Positions 21,962 to 32,261 of a stretch of 64,000 nucleotides of DNA are shown in pieces; the stretch's first letter is position 1; each line of letters starts with the position of its first letter. The position numbers and the translations under genes are program-made. A model generated the notes under the pieces. That model did no database searches and had not been told where the DNA came from. It saw only the letters and a program-made list of their open reading frames with translations. Origin of the DNA: Neoceratodus forsteri. Taxonomy: Eukaryota > Chordata > Ceratodontiformes > Ceratodontidae. The DNA is taken from contig CM057454.1 in assembly GCA_016271365.2 (NCBI GenBank), positions 458,891,501 through 458,955,500 of the forward strand, read 5' to 3'.

Positions 21962-24900
21962 TAACCCTCTTTCTCCTTCCTACCTTTTTAACAGAATGGA
22001 ATGCCACCCCAGCCCCTCTCCTCAACCATCCCCCCTCCACCCTCCTGCCCAGCCTCTCCCACCCTTCCCATCACCTGTGCCTCTCTATTCCCCTACCCCT
22101 CTTTCTACCACACTTCTCCCACTCCACCTGTCCTCCCCACTCCCCCTCCCCATGCCTCCCATCCAATGTCCACCCCACCTTATCAATTTGTCCTCTCCTC
22201 CCTCTACAATCCAATTGAAAAGCTAAACCTCCTGCTGGAATGCTACTGCTTCTGTGCAACTCTCATGCTACCCCCAAACAACCCCTCAGAGCTAGATCTA
22301 ACAAAGTATACATCCACACTCACAGTAGACTTAGAAGACTACTCCTCCTCCTTCTCATCTTGGGGTCCATCCACCCTAATCCTGGATCCATATCCACCCC
22401 CAGATCCAATGATCCTTCCCACCTGAAGTGCACCAGGGAACTCAAAATGGTGCACCTCAATGTCCAGAGCTTAATGAAAAAAAAAAACCTCCTGGATTCC
22501 TGGCTCACTGTTAACCATTTCAGTATCATTGCCCTCACTGAAACATGGCTCACTGATAAGATCCCCTCCACTGAAATAAACACAGATGGCTACTCCCTTT
22601 ATAGGAAAGACAGAAATAGCAAAAGAGGAGGAGATTGCCTGATCTGGGTTTCCAGCCACCTCTCGGCATCCAAACTTGTTCTACCTCCCATGGCCACAAG
22701 CCTCAAATCCCTCTCTATAAACATCCTCCTTAGGAATAACAAGCTTATCACAGTCAGTGTTGCCTATCTCACCCCATCCGCTTCCCCCAATGACCTTGAT
22801 GTTTTCCTCTCCCTCAAAAACTCTGTCCCCTCAGACGTAGATGGATAATCCTTAGTGACTTTAACCATAACTGGTTATCCCCCCAGGCCACCCCTGCCAG
22901 GGAATCTGTTAGCGGCCTTGGCCTCTACCAAATCATCAGCTCTCCTACTTGTGCAAACTACAAGTTCAGCTATGAATCCCTCATTGACTGGATCCTTTTC
23001 TCACACCCATCTCACATTACCACCTCTGGGGTTATGCCTGACTGCATCAGTGACCACTGTGCGGTTTACTGTGGTTGGTCAGCTAGAACCCCTAGACAAG
23101 ACCACAAGTTAATTCTCTCATGTCAGCTTAAAAAACTCTATCCTACTGAGTTTGCTACTGTGAGCGCTGACATGGATTGGTCCTTCATGGAATCAATCAC
23201 TGATATCAACTCTACCCTGGAGGAATTTGGCAGAAAATTTGTATCAGTTTGTGACACACTAATCCCTCTGAAAAAAATCAGAGTGAAAGGTCACAGCCAT
23301 GAATGGCTATCCCCAGACCTCCATAAACTCATGAGGGCCAGAGACAAGGCTTGGGCAAACTACAGGAAAAACAAACTTCCTCACCTACTCCAACTCTATA
23401 AAACTCTGAGAAACTGATGCAAGTCCATGGTGCACAATGCCAAGGTCAATTTCTTATTCAACAAACAATGTGACTCGCGTACAAACCTCAGGCATACGTG
23501 GAATGTCCTGAACCACATCACTGGTAGGGGGTACCACAACAAACACTTCACCCTCTCAAACAGTGGCCTCCTGGTCACCGATCCCCTACAAATCATAAAG
23601 CTATTTAATAACCATTTTGGTGACCTCGATAAGTGTAAGCCCAATCTCTCCACTCCCCCTCCCCCTCACCCCAGTCCTCCCAAAAAACCCCACCCTTCCT
23701 TCTTGTTTCGTTATGTCTCACCTGCTGAGGTGGTTAAATTAATTAAAACTAATAACCCATGTCCCACCTTAGGCCAGGACAATATTGATTGCAAGATTTT
23801 AAAAATGGTTTGTGATTTTCTTGCCGTTCCCCTCACAAACATTTTTAATTACTCCCTCTGCTCTGGCACTATCCCTCTCAAATGGAAATGCACCATTATT
23901 AAACCCCTCCATAAATCCAGGCCCAGAGATGATATCAACAACTATAGACCTATCTCCCTCCTTGCCCCCTCTCCAAAATCCTTGAAAAGTAGTCCACAAT
24001 CAAACCACCAACTTCCTCAAGAATCATAACCTCCTCTCCAAAGCACAACATAGTTTCAGGGAAGGCCACAACACCGAAACTGCCCTCATTAAATTCATGG
24101 ACTTCATCAACAAGTCTTCTTATGAGGGCTATTAAACTGGCTCAGTATTCATTGACCTTATGAAAGCCTTCGACCTAGTAGACCACAATGCCCTGCTCAA
24201 CACCCTCTCCAGTCTTCATTTCTCTCCCAATGTAGTCAACACTGCATTCCTGGTTTACCTCCAATGGACTTGTCCTCAATTCTAAGAAAACCAAATCCAT
24301 GATTTTCTCTAACCCCACAAATATTCCACCTTTTATTTCACCATACTAGACAATGAAGGGAACTCCATCAAAAGGGTGTACGAGTTCAAATATCTTGGGC
24401 TCTACTTTGACTGCCATTTAAATTTCAATCTCCACTCCAACATGCTTCTCAAGAAAGCACACCAAAGCATTGGCATGCTCTACAGAGCCAGGCCTTTCCT
24501 TACCACTGAATCCAAGAAACTCATAGCCTCCAGCTTTCTACTTCCACTTTTTGACTATGGAGCTCTTGTTTACTTCCCACCGCTATCTCAGAACAGTCTT
24601 AACAAGCTCCGCACTACTGTACCCACCACAACTTAATTAATTTTGTTACTGGTCAACCGAGGTGAACCCACCACTGTGACCACTTCAACCTTTCCAAATG
24701 GCTCCCCCCAGAGGGCAGGCTCAACAGCAAGAACTTATTTTCTTCCATAAGCTATCCCTTGGCAGTCTCCCTTCCTGCATCCAAACTATCTTTCCGCTGG
24801 TGGTACCCGCTAGGACAACCCATCAATCTGCATCCCTCTCCTTTGTTGCACCTTCCTGTCATACCACCCATGGCCAACATACCCTTGCCTTCAATGGTCC

Positions 24901-25454
24901 AAAACCTTTCAATGCCCTAGCTCCTTCCCTCATCCACAGTCAATCCAATGCCTCTTTCAAACACAACCTAAGGACTCACCCATTCTCCTGAACTATTCTT
25001 CTCCCCTTCCCCCATTTTGCTCCACCCTCTACCCCACATCCAGTGCTTGCATTCCGTATTCACACTTAATTATTTGTCTTGTCCATTGAGGTAACCCTCA
25101 TGATTCCCCTTAAAGGGGTGCATCACAACCATGTCCCCCTTGCCCTTGCTTTCCCAACCCCTCTGCTTGACCCCTATGCATTTAACTTAAAGCCACCAGA
25201 AAGATATGTGCTACTGTTTACTTACTGCCTTTTGACATTGTATCTGTATCATCCATTATACTTGTTCATAACCAAGTATGCCCTGTAACCTGTGCCTCTG
25301 CCTTTTGTTTCAATTGTTTTATGTTAGTTACTGTACCATGTCTGTATTAGTACTTGATACTGTGCTTTTATGTGTTAAAATTGGATGCTTGTGAAAACAG
25401 GTAGTTTTTGCTCACAATTGCCTTTCCATTTTAGTAAATAAACTGAAACTGAAA
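21962..25454 (+). mobile_element. L2-like LINE inserted into LINE-B ORF1
   Basis: Plus-strand LINE with a C-rich 5' region (21,990-22,200), an EN-RT ORF2 and a 3' end AAACTGAAACTGAAA at 25,440-25,454. The flanks AAATCATTATTT (21950-21961) and ACATCACTGTTT (25455-25466) match at 9 of 12 positions and encode the same Ser-Leu-Phe of LINE-B ORF1 on both sides, as a diverged target-site duplication would. Clade assignment (L2/Rex1 group) rests on the HPNPG motif and the RT style. Confidence 0.82.
22240..24640 (+). pseudogene. L2-like ORF2: APE endonuclease and core-deleted RT
   Basis: The endonuclease part (22,240-23,417, two frames) shows ILGSIHPNPG, HLNVQSLMKKK, ALTETWL, GYSLYRKDRNSKRGG and, near 23,040, SDHCAVY. 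The linker and RT fingers follow (23,427-24,029: VVKLIKTNNPCPTLGQDNI, KPLHKSRPRDDINNYRPISL) and then FIDLMKAFDLVDHNALL (about 24,150-24,200). Immediately after, at about 24,258, the sequence jumps to NGLVLNSKKTKSMIFS and FKYLGLYFDCHLNFN. The palm segment that would contain the PQGS and YADD catalytic boxes is absent, so there is an internal deletion as well as frameshifts. The C-terminal piece is 24,376-24,636. Confidence 0.82.
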
Positions 25455-25616
25455 ACATCACTGTTTATATAAAAAATAACGGAAAATATGTTGTCACTAG
25501 ATGCTATGGGATTACATATATTAGATCTAGATGACATGTTTGTGAACAATGACAATCTGAGCGGCCCAAAAGATATACATTTGGTAAGAGATGGAATTGA
25601 CAAGAGAGGAATATGA
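25455..25616 (+). pseudogene. LINE-B ORF1, C-terminal tail
   Basis: After the L2-like insertion the reading frame continues with ENMLSLDAMGLHILDLDD, the end of the third ORF1 module (compare LLDPAGVHILD of module 2). It then runs to IDKRGI and a stop at about 25,614-25,616. One in-frame stop follows the junction. The match of module ends across the insertion is what joins the two pieces. Confidence 0.65.
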
Positions 25617-25699
25617 CATTGCAGGAGTCAATACTAAAAGGATACAGATTGAAAATAGATAGTCTGTGCTGTCTAACCAAGAACACTGACCGCTGAGTA

Positions 25700-25838
25700 C
25701 GCAAGTCATGAGACAGATACAAAATAGAAATTATGCACATCAGTCACATAATCTAATAATGTCCTGGAATATTGTGTGGCTTCAGATTAAATTCTCTGAC
25801 ACAGAATGGACTGATTTTATAAATCAGTCAGAAATCAT
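25700..25838 (+). pseudogene. LINE-B ORF2, first part (endonuclease start)
   Basis: The reading MSWNIVWLQIKFSDTEWTDF (from about 25,759) corresponds to the start of APE-type endonucleases (SWNVNG-like). It ends abruptly at NQSEIM, where family members continue with CLQETW. The rest of ORF2 resumes at about 32,262, beyond two other elements. Confidence 0.7.
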
Positions 25839-26880
25839 GGGGTGGAATATTCAAAGGAGTTGCACATGGTGCAACAGGGTTGTGCCATGCGCAACCCACC
25901 AATGCATCCTGGCACAATATTCAATGGGGCAGGTTGCACTGTGCAACCCCCGATGCGCTGGGGTGCACCAGTAATGTATGCGGTGCAAGTGTGGGGGGCA
26001 TGTCCATGAATATGCCGCACATCCCGATATTCAGCCCAGGATGTGCGGCACATATGCAGGCACAAACCCATCTTGTGCCACATGGGGGGGTGCAAATTTG
26101 TGCCCAGCGAAACCAGGAGCCAGTTCTGGCCACCCACAGGTGAGCTGCTGTATTGCAAGGCACAACACGGCAGCCGCCTGCTGTGGGTGGCCACCCAACC
26201 ACCCAGGACACAGTCCACAAGCCCCCTGCCCAGGGGGCATAGTGCCCCCCTTTGCCTGATTGTGGGCATATGTCAAATAACTCCCTAGTGGTCCAGTGGA
26301 CTGCTATCCATTGCCCGATTATGGGTGGAATGCTCTAAGGACACCGTGGTGGTCCAGAGATACCCCCTCCCCACCTGCCTACTTCATCCCCTGCCACTCT
26401 GCACCCCCCCAGTTAGTGGTGGATGGCAACACCCCGCCCGCAAGCTGCCCGGCCGCCCACTGACTGACAGAGTACAGTAGTGCTGTATGCCTGTTGGTCC
26501 ATTGCGTGGGTCAATGGGCATGCAGACCATACTGTACTACACAGTCCCAAATTGTGAATGAACACTCATTCATGATTCAGGACTGTGTAGTACAATATGG
26601 TCTGCACACCCATTGGCCCAAGCAGTGGACCAATAGGCGTACAGCCCTACTGTATGCTGTCAGTCGGCGGGCAGCCGGGTGGCTTGCGGGTGGGGTACTG
26701 CTGCCCGCCACTGACTGGGGGGGTGCAGGGTGGCAGGAGAAAGGGGAATGGTGGATCCAATAGGTGGGGGATACAGAATGGCCGGAGCAAGTCTGCTACC
26801 ATCATAAGGGGATCCTGCATTCCTAGACCCACTGGCAAGTAGAAGAGCAGGATTTGATGGCTGGGGCTGATCAAGTCTAG
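25839..26880. mobile_element. Palindromic Harbinger-like element, right end not found
   Basis: The left end, GTGGAATATTCAAAGGAGTTGCACATGG region, matches the reverse complement of the right end of element 2 (14,400-14,479), including the GGGTTG...CATGGTGCAAC subterminal hairpin. It has GGTCCAGTGGAC (26,290) and a central palindrome like element 2. No complementary right TIR was found before LINE-B resumes, so the element is truncated or its right half was replaced by the Ngaro-like element. Confidence 0.65.
26462..26667. repeat. Palindrome with ~90-bp arms
   Basis: The left arm (about 26,462-26,550, ending CTGTACTACACAGTCC) is complementary with a few changes to the right arm (about 26,579-26,667, beginning GGACTGTGTAGTAC). 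The loop is about 28 bases. It occupies the same place in this element as the 13,540-13,700 palindrome does in element 2, but with largely different sequence. Confidence 0.8.
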
Positions 26881-27206
26881 GTCAGGAGGATGAGTTTAAA
26901 AAAAAAGGGTGCCAGTGGGAACAAAGCGGCTGGGCGTCTAGTGTGGTGGGGGAATGGAGCTGGAAGGTTGGACCGGCAGGGCACAGGGGATGGTGCCTAA
27001 TGCCAGCGCCATCCAGTGGGCAGTTCAAGGGGGGAACTGTTGGAAGAGGGGACAGACCACAACAGCAATGGCCCCCCCCATTGTCTAGGCCAGAAGTGAA
27101 TGCTGGGGGATTATGACCCCTTTAAGTGACATATATATATATAAAAAAAACAAATAAAATGTGTATTGACCTATCTGATGTTGTCCATTGTAGATACAGC
27201 AGAGCA

Positions 27207-28715
27207 AGAATGGCACCAAAGAAGGCAAAGCCCAGCAAAGAGGATTGCTACAAAGCAGTGATGGACCTGATGGAGAAAGCAAATCGGTTATTGGAGGTGG
27301 CAGAGCCAAGCAGAGGGGAGAAAGGTTCAAAGTGGAAGGGGAAGATGGGGAAGGGTCAGGAGATGAACAAGAGGGTACCAACAGGGAATGGTGTACCAGA
27401 ACCTAGGATGGTGGTACTGGGACCCTAACCAACTCTGTGTCCAGCTTCTAGTAACCTGGTTCCTGAGCCAACCTGGATCGTATGCCAGACCCAGTGGTAG
27501 TATCTGAACCTGAGACACCGAGGCTCCAGCTGATCCTCCCAGAACCAGTACTGATACCATCGGTTCCACAAGTCTTGATGCCCAGCACACCAGGAGTCCC
27601 CCAGCAGGGCCCGGCACCCAACAGACTAATGGAGCAGGTAATCAGGTGGTGACTATGGAGAGCAGCATAAAAGAAAATATCGAGCAAATGTTAAAAAGTA
27701 TGAGGGAGAATGGGATAGGACAGCTGGAGAAAGCACTAGGAGAAATAAAAGGAATAGGAGGTGACAGAGGGAGTACAGTGATAGCAGGGGGCTCCACCAT
27801 GGGAAGGGAGCTCAAGGCAACAGGGGTGCGTTTGGTGGACCATGTTCCCATGGCCATGAAAGAGAAGATATGGAAAGGGGAATATGTTGACATTTTTGCG
27901 TTGGTGAATGTAGACAGTATGGATAAATACGAGGAGAAGGATAGTTTCAAAGAGAAGGACATGGCGGTGGCAGTGGTGGTGTTAGGAAAGGGAGAGGAGG
28001 ACAAAACATGAAAGGGAAAAACCTGGGACAATTGGTCCACGAGTTTCATTTATTTTATGACTATCATTATTGAGAAGCATCTGGAACTCGCTACCCCACT
28101 CTTAACCTATTCCCTCATAATAAAAAATGTTTATAAGAAGGGGGGGGGTATAATTGGTTAAGATACGATTAGAAGTTTAGGAAGAGAATGGCTCATTTTA
28201 GGGATGTGAAATGGGATGCAAGGCAAATAGACTTGTGGCTTGAACTCTATACAGGCCCCATGGAAAAGGAGATGGAAGGGGAAAAAAGAGGCGGGGCAGC
28301 AGCAAAGGACTGTTGGGATACAACAGGGCCTCCTGCTCATGGCTGAACTGCCAGTTCCGGCATGTTTGTTCCAAGTGGGGGGGGGCATCACCCGGCATAC
28401 AAGTGTAGATACAACTGGGAAAAAGGGTCCGGCAGCCAGGACAGCACATACCAGCCACCTTTTTGGAGCAGTCAGAGCTCCCTTCGGTGGCAGCAACAGG
28501 GGAGAGGTAACGGGGGAGAGGAACAGGGAGGAGGGGACAGTCCTATCAAACACAACACCAGGACACATGAGAGACAGTCTGAAGGGGGGTTCCGGCTGGC
28601 CTGGACACCCATAAGAATAGAGGGGGTTAAAAGGTGGCTGGGGGGAATACCCAGACTGGGGGGCAGCCAAAAAGTTGCAGACAGGTTTTCGGTCAGGCTT
28701 TAGCCTGCATTTTTG
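27207..28715 (+). pseudogene. Ngaro-like gag remnant
   Basis: Two open pieces and frameshifted continuations. The first (from a Met at about 27,210, MAPKKAKPSKEDCYKAVMD) has a short helical, basic N-terminus. The second (27,646-28,011) has HVPMAMKEKIWKGEYVDIFA, matching the 'KLKEKIWxGEYIDxxxL' region of DIRS/Ngaro gag-like proteins. In other frames, 28,020-28,260 continues with LATPLLTYSLIIKNVYKKGG, NWLRYD, FRKRMAHF and DVKWDARQIDLWL, typical of that family. The C-terminal Cys-His region is decayed. The protein would package the element RNA. Confidence 0.7.
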
Positions 28716-28849
28716 GGGCTGTAGGAAACGGATGAAGGCAAAGAACCTCAAATCTGTGCATGGAAAGGAGACAATTCTAGCATGGAAATTCAGAGAGAGG
28801 TGGCAGTGGGGAGGGTGGAAGGCCCATTTGTTTACCCTCCATTGCCAAA

Positions 28850-29435
28850 CCTGAGGTTTCTCCACTGGGACTGGTGCCCAAGAAGCAGGAAGGTGAGTAC
28901 CGAGTAATACATCACCTATCCTACCAGGAAGGTGACTCGGTCAATGACGCCATTGGTGAGGAAGACAGCCACCCTGGAAAAAGCAGTGCGACTCATTAGA
29001 TCAAAACAGGAGGCATGGTTGGTGAAAACAGATATAGAGTCGGCCTTTCAGCTACTGTCAGTCAGGCCAGAGGACTGGGATTTTTTAGATTTCCTGGTGG
29101 AGGGGCAGTATTATTTCAATTAGACCATGCCCATGGGGTGCTCAATAGCATGCACCACATTCAAGATGTTTAGAACCTGGTTGCAATTGGTGTTCCAGAC
29201 TCAGTATGGGTACCAAACAGTAGTACACTACCGGTATGATTTCCTGTTCATTGGGGAAGGGAGAAAGGAGACTGAGGACATGCTTAGGGACTTCCAGGTG
29301 CTATGTTGGGAGGTGAGGGTGCCATTAGCAGAAGACAAGACTTATGGGCCCAGTCGAACAATAGAGCTCCTAGGGCTGGAGCTGGACACGACATGGGAGC
29401 TGTACCAGTTACAGTACAGTTTATTTGAAGCAAAT
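28850..29435 (+). pseudogene. Ngaro-like reverse transcriptase
   Basis: The sequence starts with SPLGLVPKKQEGEYRVIHHL (about 28,856-28,915), followed by SVNDAI, VKTDIESAFQLLSVRPEDW (29,020-29,080, palm aspartate) and MPMGCSIACTTF (29,127-29,162). The catalytic box reads YRYDFLFIG where family members have YLDDF, so the first of the paired aspartates is lost. KTYGPSRTIELLGLELDT (about 29,335-29,390) is the normal region after the palm. Stops and shifts occur at 28,930 and 29,124-29,126. Family identity is clear, function lost. Confidence 0.85.
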
Positions 29436-30115
29436 TGACCACAAATTGGTTACCTGACCAAAAAATTAGAAGGCTGTGGGAGCTTTTAAGGACAGTGGGG
29501 GGACACAGGAAGGTGCAGTTGCAACAGGGACACCTGAACTTTGCTTGTAGAGCCATTGCACTGGGGCGCACATTTACACGGTATTTAGCCTGGGCAACGT
29601 GGGGGGCCAAACAGCCTCATCATTGGATAGACCTTAATAAAGGGACCAGGGAGGATATGACAGTGTGGGAACATTTCCTGCAAGCCTACAATGGGCAAAC
29701 ATTTTGGCAGGATGACTGGCTTTACAAAATGGATTTGCAGCTGTATACAGACACATCTGGGGCTATCGGCATGGGGGGTACTTCCAGCATCAATGGTTTG
29801 CAGAACCATGGCTGGTGGAATGGGCCCAGGAGGGGGTGAAGAAAGACAGGAGCTGTTCCTCATATGAGTGGCAATGATAGTCTGGGGAAAGGAGCTCAGG
29901 AACAGGCAGGTCACATTCTGGAGTAATAATAAGGCAGTGGTGGAAGTGCTGAACAGGAGGAGGATGAAGTCGGAGAGAGTGATGAGGGTATTGGGCAGGA
30001 TGATGTGGCTGGGCTTGACCCTGAACAAGTCCTTCAGGGCCAAGCACATTGATGGTGTGGACAATGTGACAGCTGATTGCCTCTCCCGATTGCAGATGAA
30101 CAAATTCAGGACTGT
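29436..30115 (+). pseudogene. Ngaro-like RNase H
   Basis: The linker after RT (RRLWELLRTVGGHRKVQLQQ) leads to an RNase H start, MDLQLYTDTSGAIGMGG (about 29,728-29,778), with the catalytic aspartate of the YTD motif. In the next frame (29,868-30,112) come VTFWSNNKAVVEVLNRR and HIDGVDNVTADCLSR. The second region matches the 'SDNxAVVxxxN' and 'DALSR' motifs of DIRS-group RNase H, with Asp replaced by Asn at the usual D-N site. A frameshift near 29,840 separates the halves. Confidence 0.82.
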
Positions 30116-30119
30116 TGTG

Positions 30120-31072
30120 CCCGGAGCAGAGGTCTGGCAGACCACCATCCTGATGTACATATGGTCGATTGGATTGGGGGAGCTGAAGTACTGTTCCACA
30201 ACTCCTGGGCTCCCAGAACCCTGAGAGCTTATGAAACCTCTTGGAGGGCTTTTCAGAAATTCTGGGAACAGTACAGCGGACAGGTAAGTGGGTCACTTAT
30301 GGGGTAGCAAGTGGCAAGATTTATCTTAATGGGTTGGAACCAGAACATGGTGCATGCGACCATGGGGTACATCTGGTGGCAATGGGACAGATCTGTACAC
30401 TAAGGGGCTTGGAGGACCCAACTAAAAGCAACCTGATCCACAGAATGATGCAGGGTTGGATTCGGGGATCAGATAGGAAGCAGGATAACAGAAGGCTGAT
30501 CTCTGAGAGTTTGATGGTAAGGTTGATAGAGGTACTACAGCATATCTGCAGTTCACGGAGTGAAGCTGTGTTGTTTCAAGCCCTTTACACTGCCATGTAC
30601 AATGGGGCTTTTAGGCTCAGTGAGGTAGTGGGACACAGCAAATGGATGGAAGGGGGGACTACAGTGGGAAGACATAGAATGGACAGGATGAAGCAGTAGC
30701 GTTACTGCTGAGGAGATCAAAGACTGATCAGCAAGGGCAGGGGAGGAGGGTGTGGTTGAGGAAGCACCCTAATGGAATCATTTGTCCAGTAGTGGCTATG
30801 CACGTGTATGCGGCAGAACGCCCAAACCAAGGGAATGCAATGTTGTTTATACATGTGGACAGCAAGCCAGTCTTCGGGTACCAGGTAACATCGGTACTGC
30901 ACAAGGGATTCAGATTTTTGGGGGAACTGGGGATGGTTATTCCTCCCACTCATTTAGGATTGGAGCTGCATCAATGATGGCTGTGGCGCAAGGCAGCAGA
31001 TCTGGGAAGATCAAAGAAAAAGGCAGGTGGGCTTCAGGATGTTATAAAACATACATACGCAAAATACAATAA
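30120..31072 (+). pseudogene. Ngaro-like tyrosine recombinase (YR)
   Basis: Predicted to insert the circular DNA intermediate. The N-terminal core-binding part includes TLRAYETSWRAFQKFWEQ (30,216-30,270). The catalytic part shows NGAFRLSEVVGHSKW (about 30,601-30,645, first Arg) and, after frameshifts, HSFRIGAASM (30,948-30,977, the HxxR box), KIKEKGRWASGCYKTYIRK (to about 31,068, the nucleophile Tyr). All four hallmark residues (R, H, R, Y) can be found, but in at least three frames, so the protein is broken. Confidence 0.83.
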
Positions 31073-31087
31073 TAAAGATTTCTGTTT

Positions 31088-31771
31088 TTGTCTCCCACAG
31101 CAGGTGCAAGAAGGAAGGAAATGGGGGGGTGGGGACAGAGGTTATATATTCATCTGTGTGTTTCTGGTTATGCAGGTTCAACCAGGAGGTTTGAGGCGTG
31201 GATCTGTGGACACTCGTTTATTCATTGGGCAGAGAAGTGGGCAACCAGGAGGGAAAAGGGAAAGCAGCTGTACTTGGACAGTGACACAATAAGGCTGGTG
31301 TGGAAAGGTCATCAGAGAATGAAATGGACACAGCTGCTGCCAGAGCTCAGGGAAATCAGGAGGGACCATAGGTGGCTGGACCTGATCATGGTACACTTTG
31401 GGGGCAATGACCTGGGAACAAGGCCCTGGCTGGACATTTTTTATCAGATAAAACATGATGTGGAAAAAATAAAGGAATGGTGTCTGGAGGTTACTTTGGC
31501 CTGGTCAGAGATCATGCCTCAGAGAGTGTGGCAGCAAGCAGAGAGCCATAAGGATATGGACAGGGCCTGAAAACGCATGAATGCGTGGGTGGGGAGATTG
31601 TTCAAGGACATGGGGAGATTAGCCATACACCATGGAATTCTGGAGTCAGTAGACGAGTATTATAGGATGGATGACATACACCTATCGGGCCTGGGCCTGG
31701 CTATGTTAGCACTGAAATTGCAAATGCCATTGAAGTATGGCTGGCACAGAGATGAGACAGGGCGAGGATAG
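31088..31771 (+). pseudogene. Ngaro ORF3: SGNH-type hydrolase
   Basis: Two open pieces, 31,088-31,570 and 31,577-31,771, separated by a stop and a shift. They show the SGNH blocks: WICGHSFIHWAEKW (nucleophile block, GHS in place of GDS), HFGGNDLGTRPW (GxND block) and DDIHLSGLGLAML (DxxH block). Some Ngaro elements are known to carry an SGNH hydrolase downstream of the recombinase; its role in the life cycle is not settled, and it may act on lipids or esters. The active-site residues appear complete, in contrast to the CR1 ORF1 hydrolase at 37.1-37.6 kb. Confidence 0.8.
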
Positions 31772-32261
31772 AAAGGGAGGAAAGGGGGGAAGTCCACCAT
31801 CCATCGCAAGCTGGAGGTGGACTAATGGAAAAAGGGGGAAGGAAGACAAGAAAAATGAGGGGAATGAAATAAACCAAAAAGGACACAGGGTTGACAAGCA
31901 AGAGGCAGGGGCACGGTGTGTATGCTCGTGACCCCTTTCATGACATAAGAGGAACAGGCCAGGCCCTTCCATGGTGTACGTCTGGGGGGGGGCAGAAGAA
32001 AAGAAGAGATTGGTAGCAATTATGATGTGAACAAGAATGTGAAGGATATAATATATATGAATATAATGTAAATAAAATATATGTAAATATGATGGTAAAG
32101 AGATTACAAATGAAAGTCTGGAGATGTACCAGATGTGAACATGTTACTGTAAAATGTTATAGCTGTGACAAGTCAGTAAAATTTTTGCCAAGCTGAGCAA
32201 CCACACACAAAATGGTCTGTGTATTTATTGGCGGGGTTCTGGGGACAATGGTTATTGTGCT

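Larger units (their letters stand above)
26890..32261 (+). mobile_element. Ngaro-type (DIRS order) tyrosine-recombinase retroelement
   Basis: The order is gag-like, RT, RNase H, tyrosine recombinase, SGNH hydrolase. There is no methyltransferase domain, which separates Ngaro from DIRS1. Integration by a tyrosine recombinase predicts no target-site duplication, and none is seen. The ends are uncertain. A short similarity (TGACCCCTTT near 27,115 and 31,930) may be part of the split direct repeats but is too short to prove it. Several frameshifts and stops make it inactive. Confidence 0.8.

Noticed and set aside
22001..22426. Pro-rich ORF upstream of the L2-like endonuclease
   Set aside because: Three frames are open at once in a C-rich stretch; most likely the LINE 5' region and not an ORF1 protein.
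28158..28865. 235-codon minus-strand ORF
   Set aside because: It lies antisense to the Ngaro gag-RT region and has no family features.
27110..31940. TGACCCCTTT at 27,115 and 31,930 as Ngaro split direct repeats
   Set aside because: Only about 10-19 bp of similarity; not enough to define the A1/A2 repeats.
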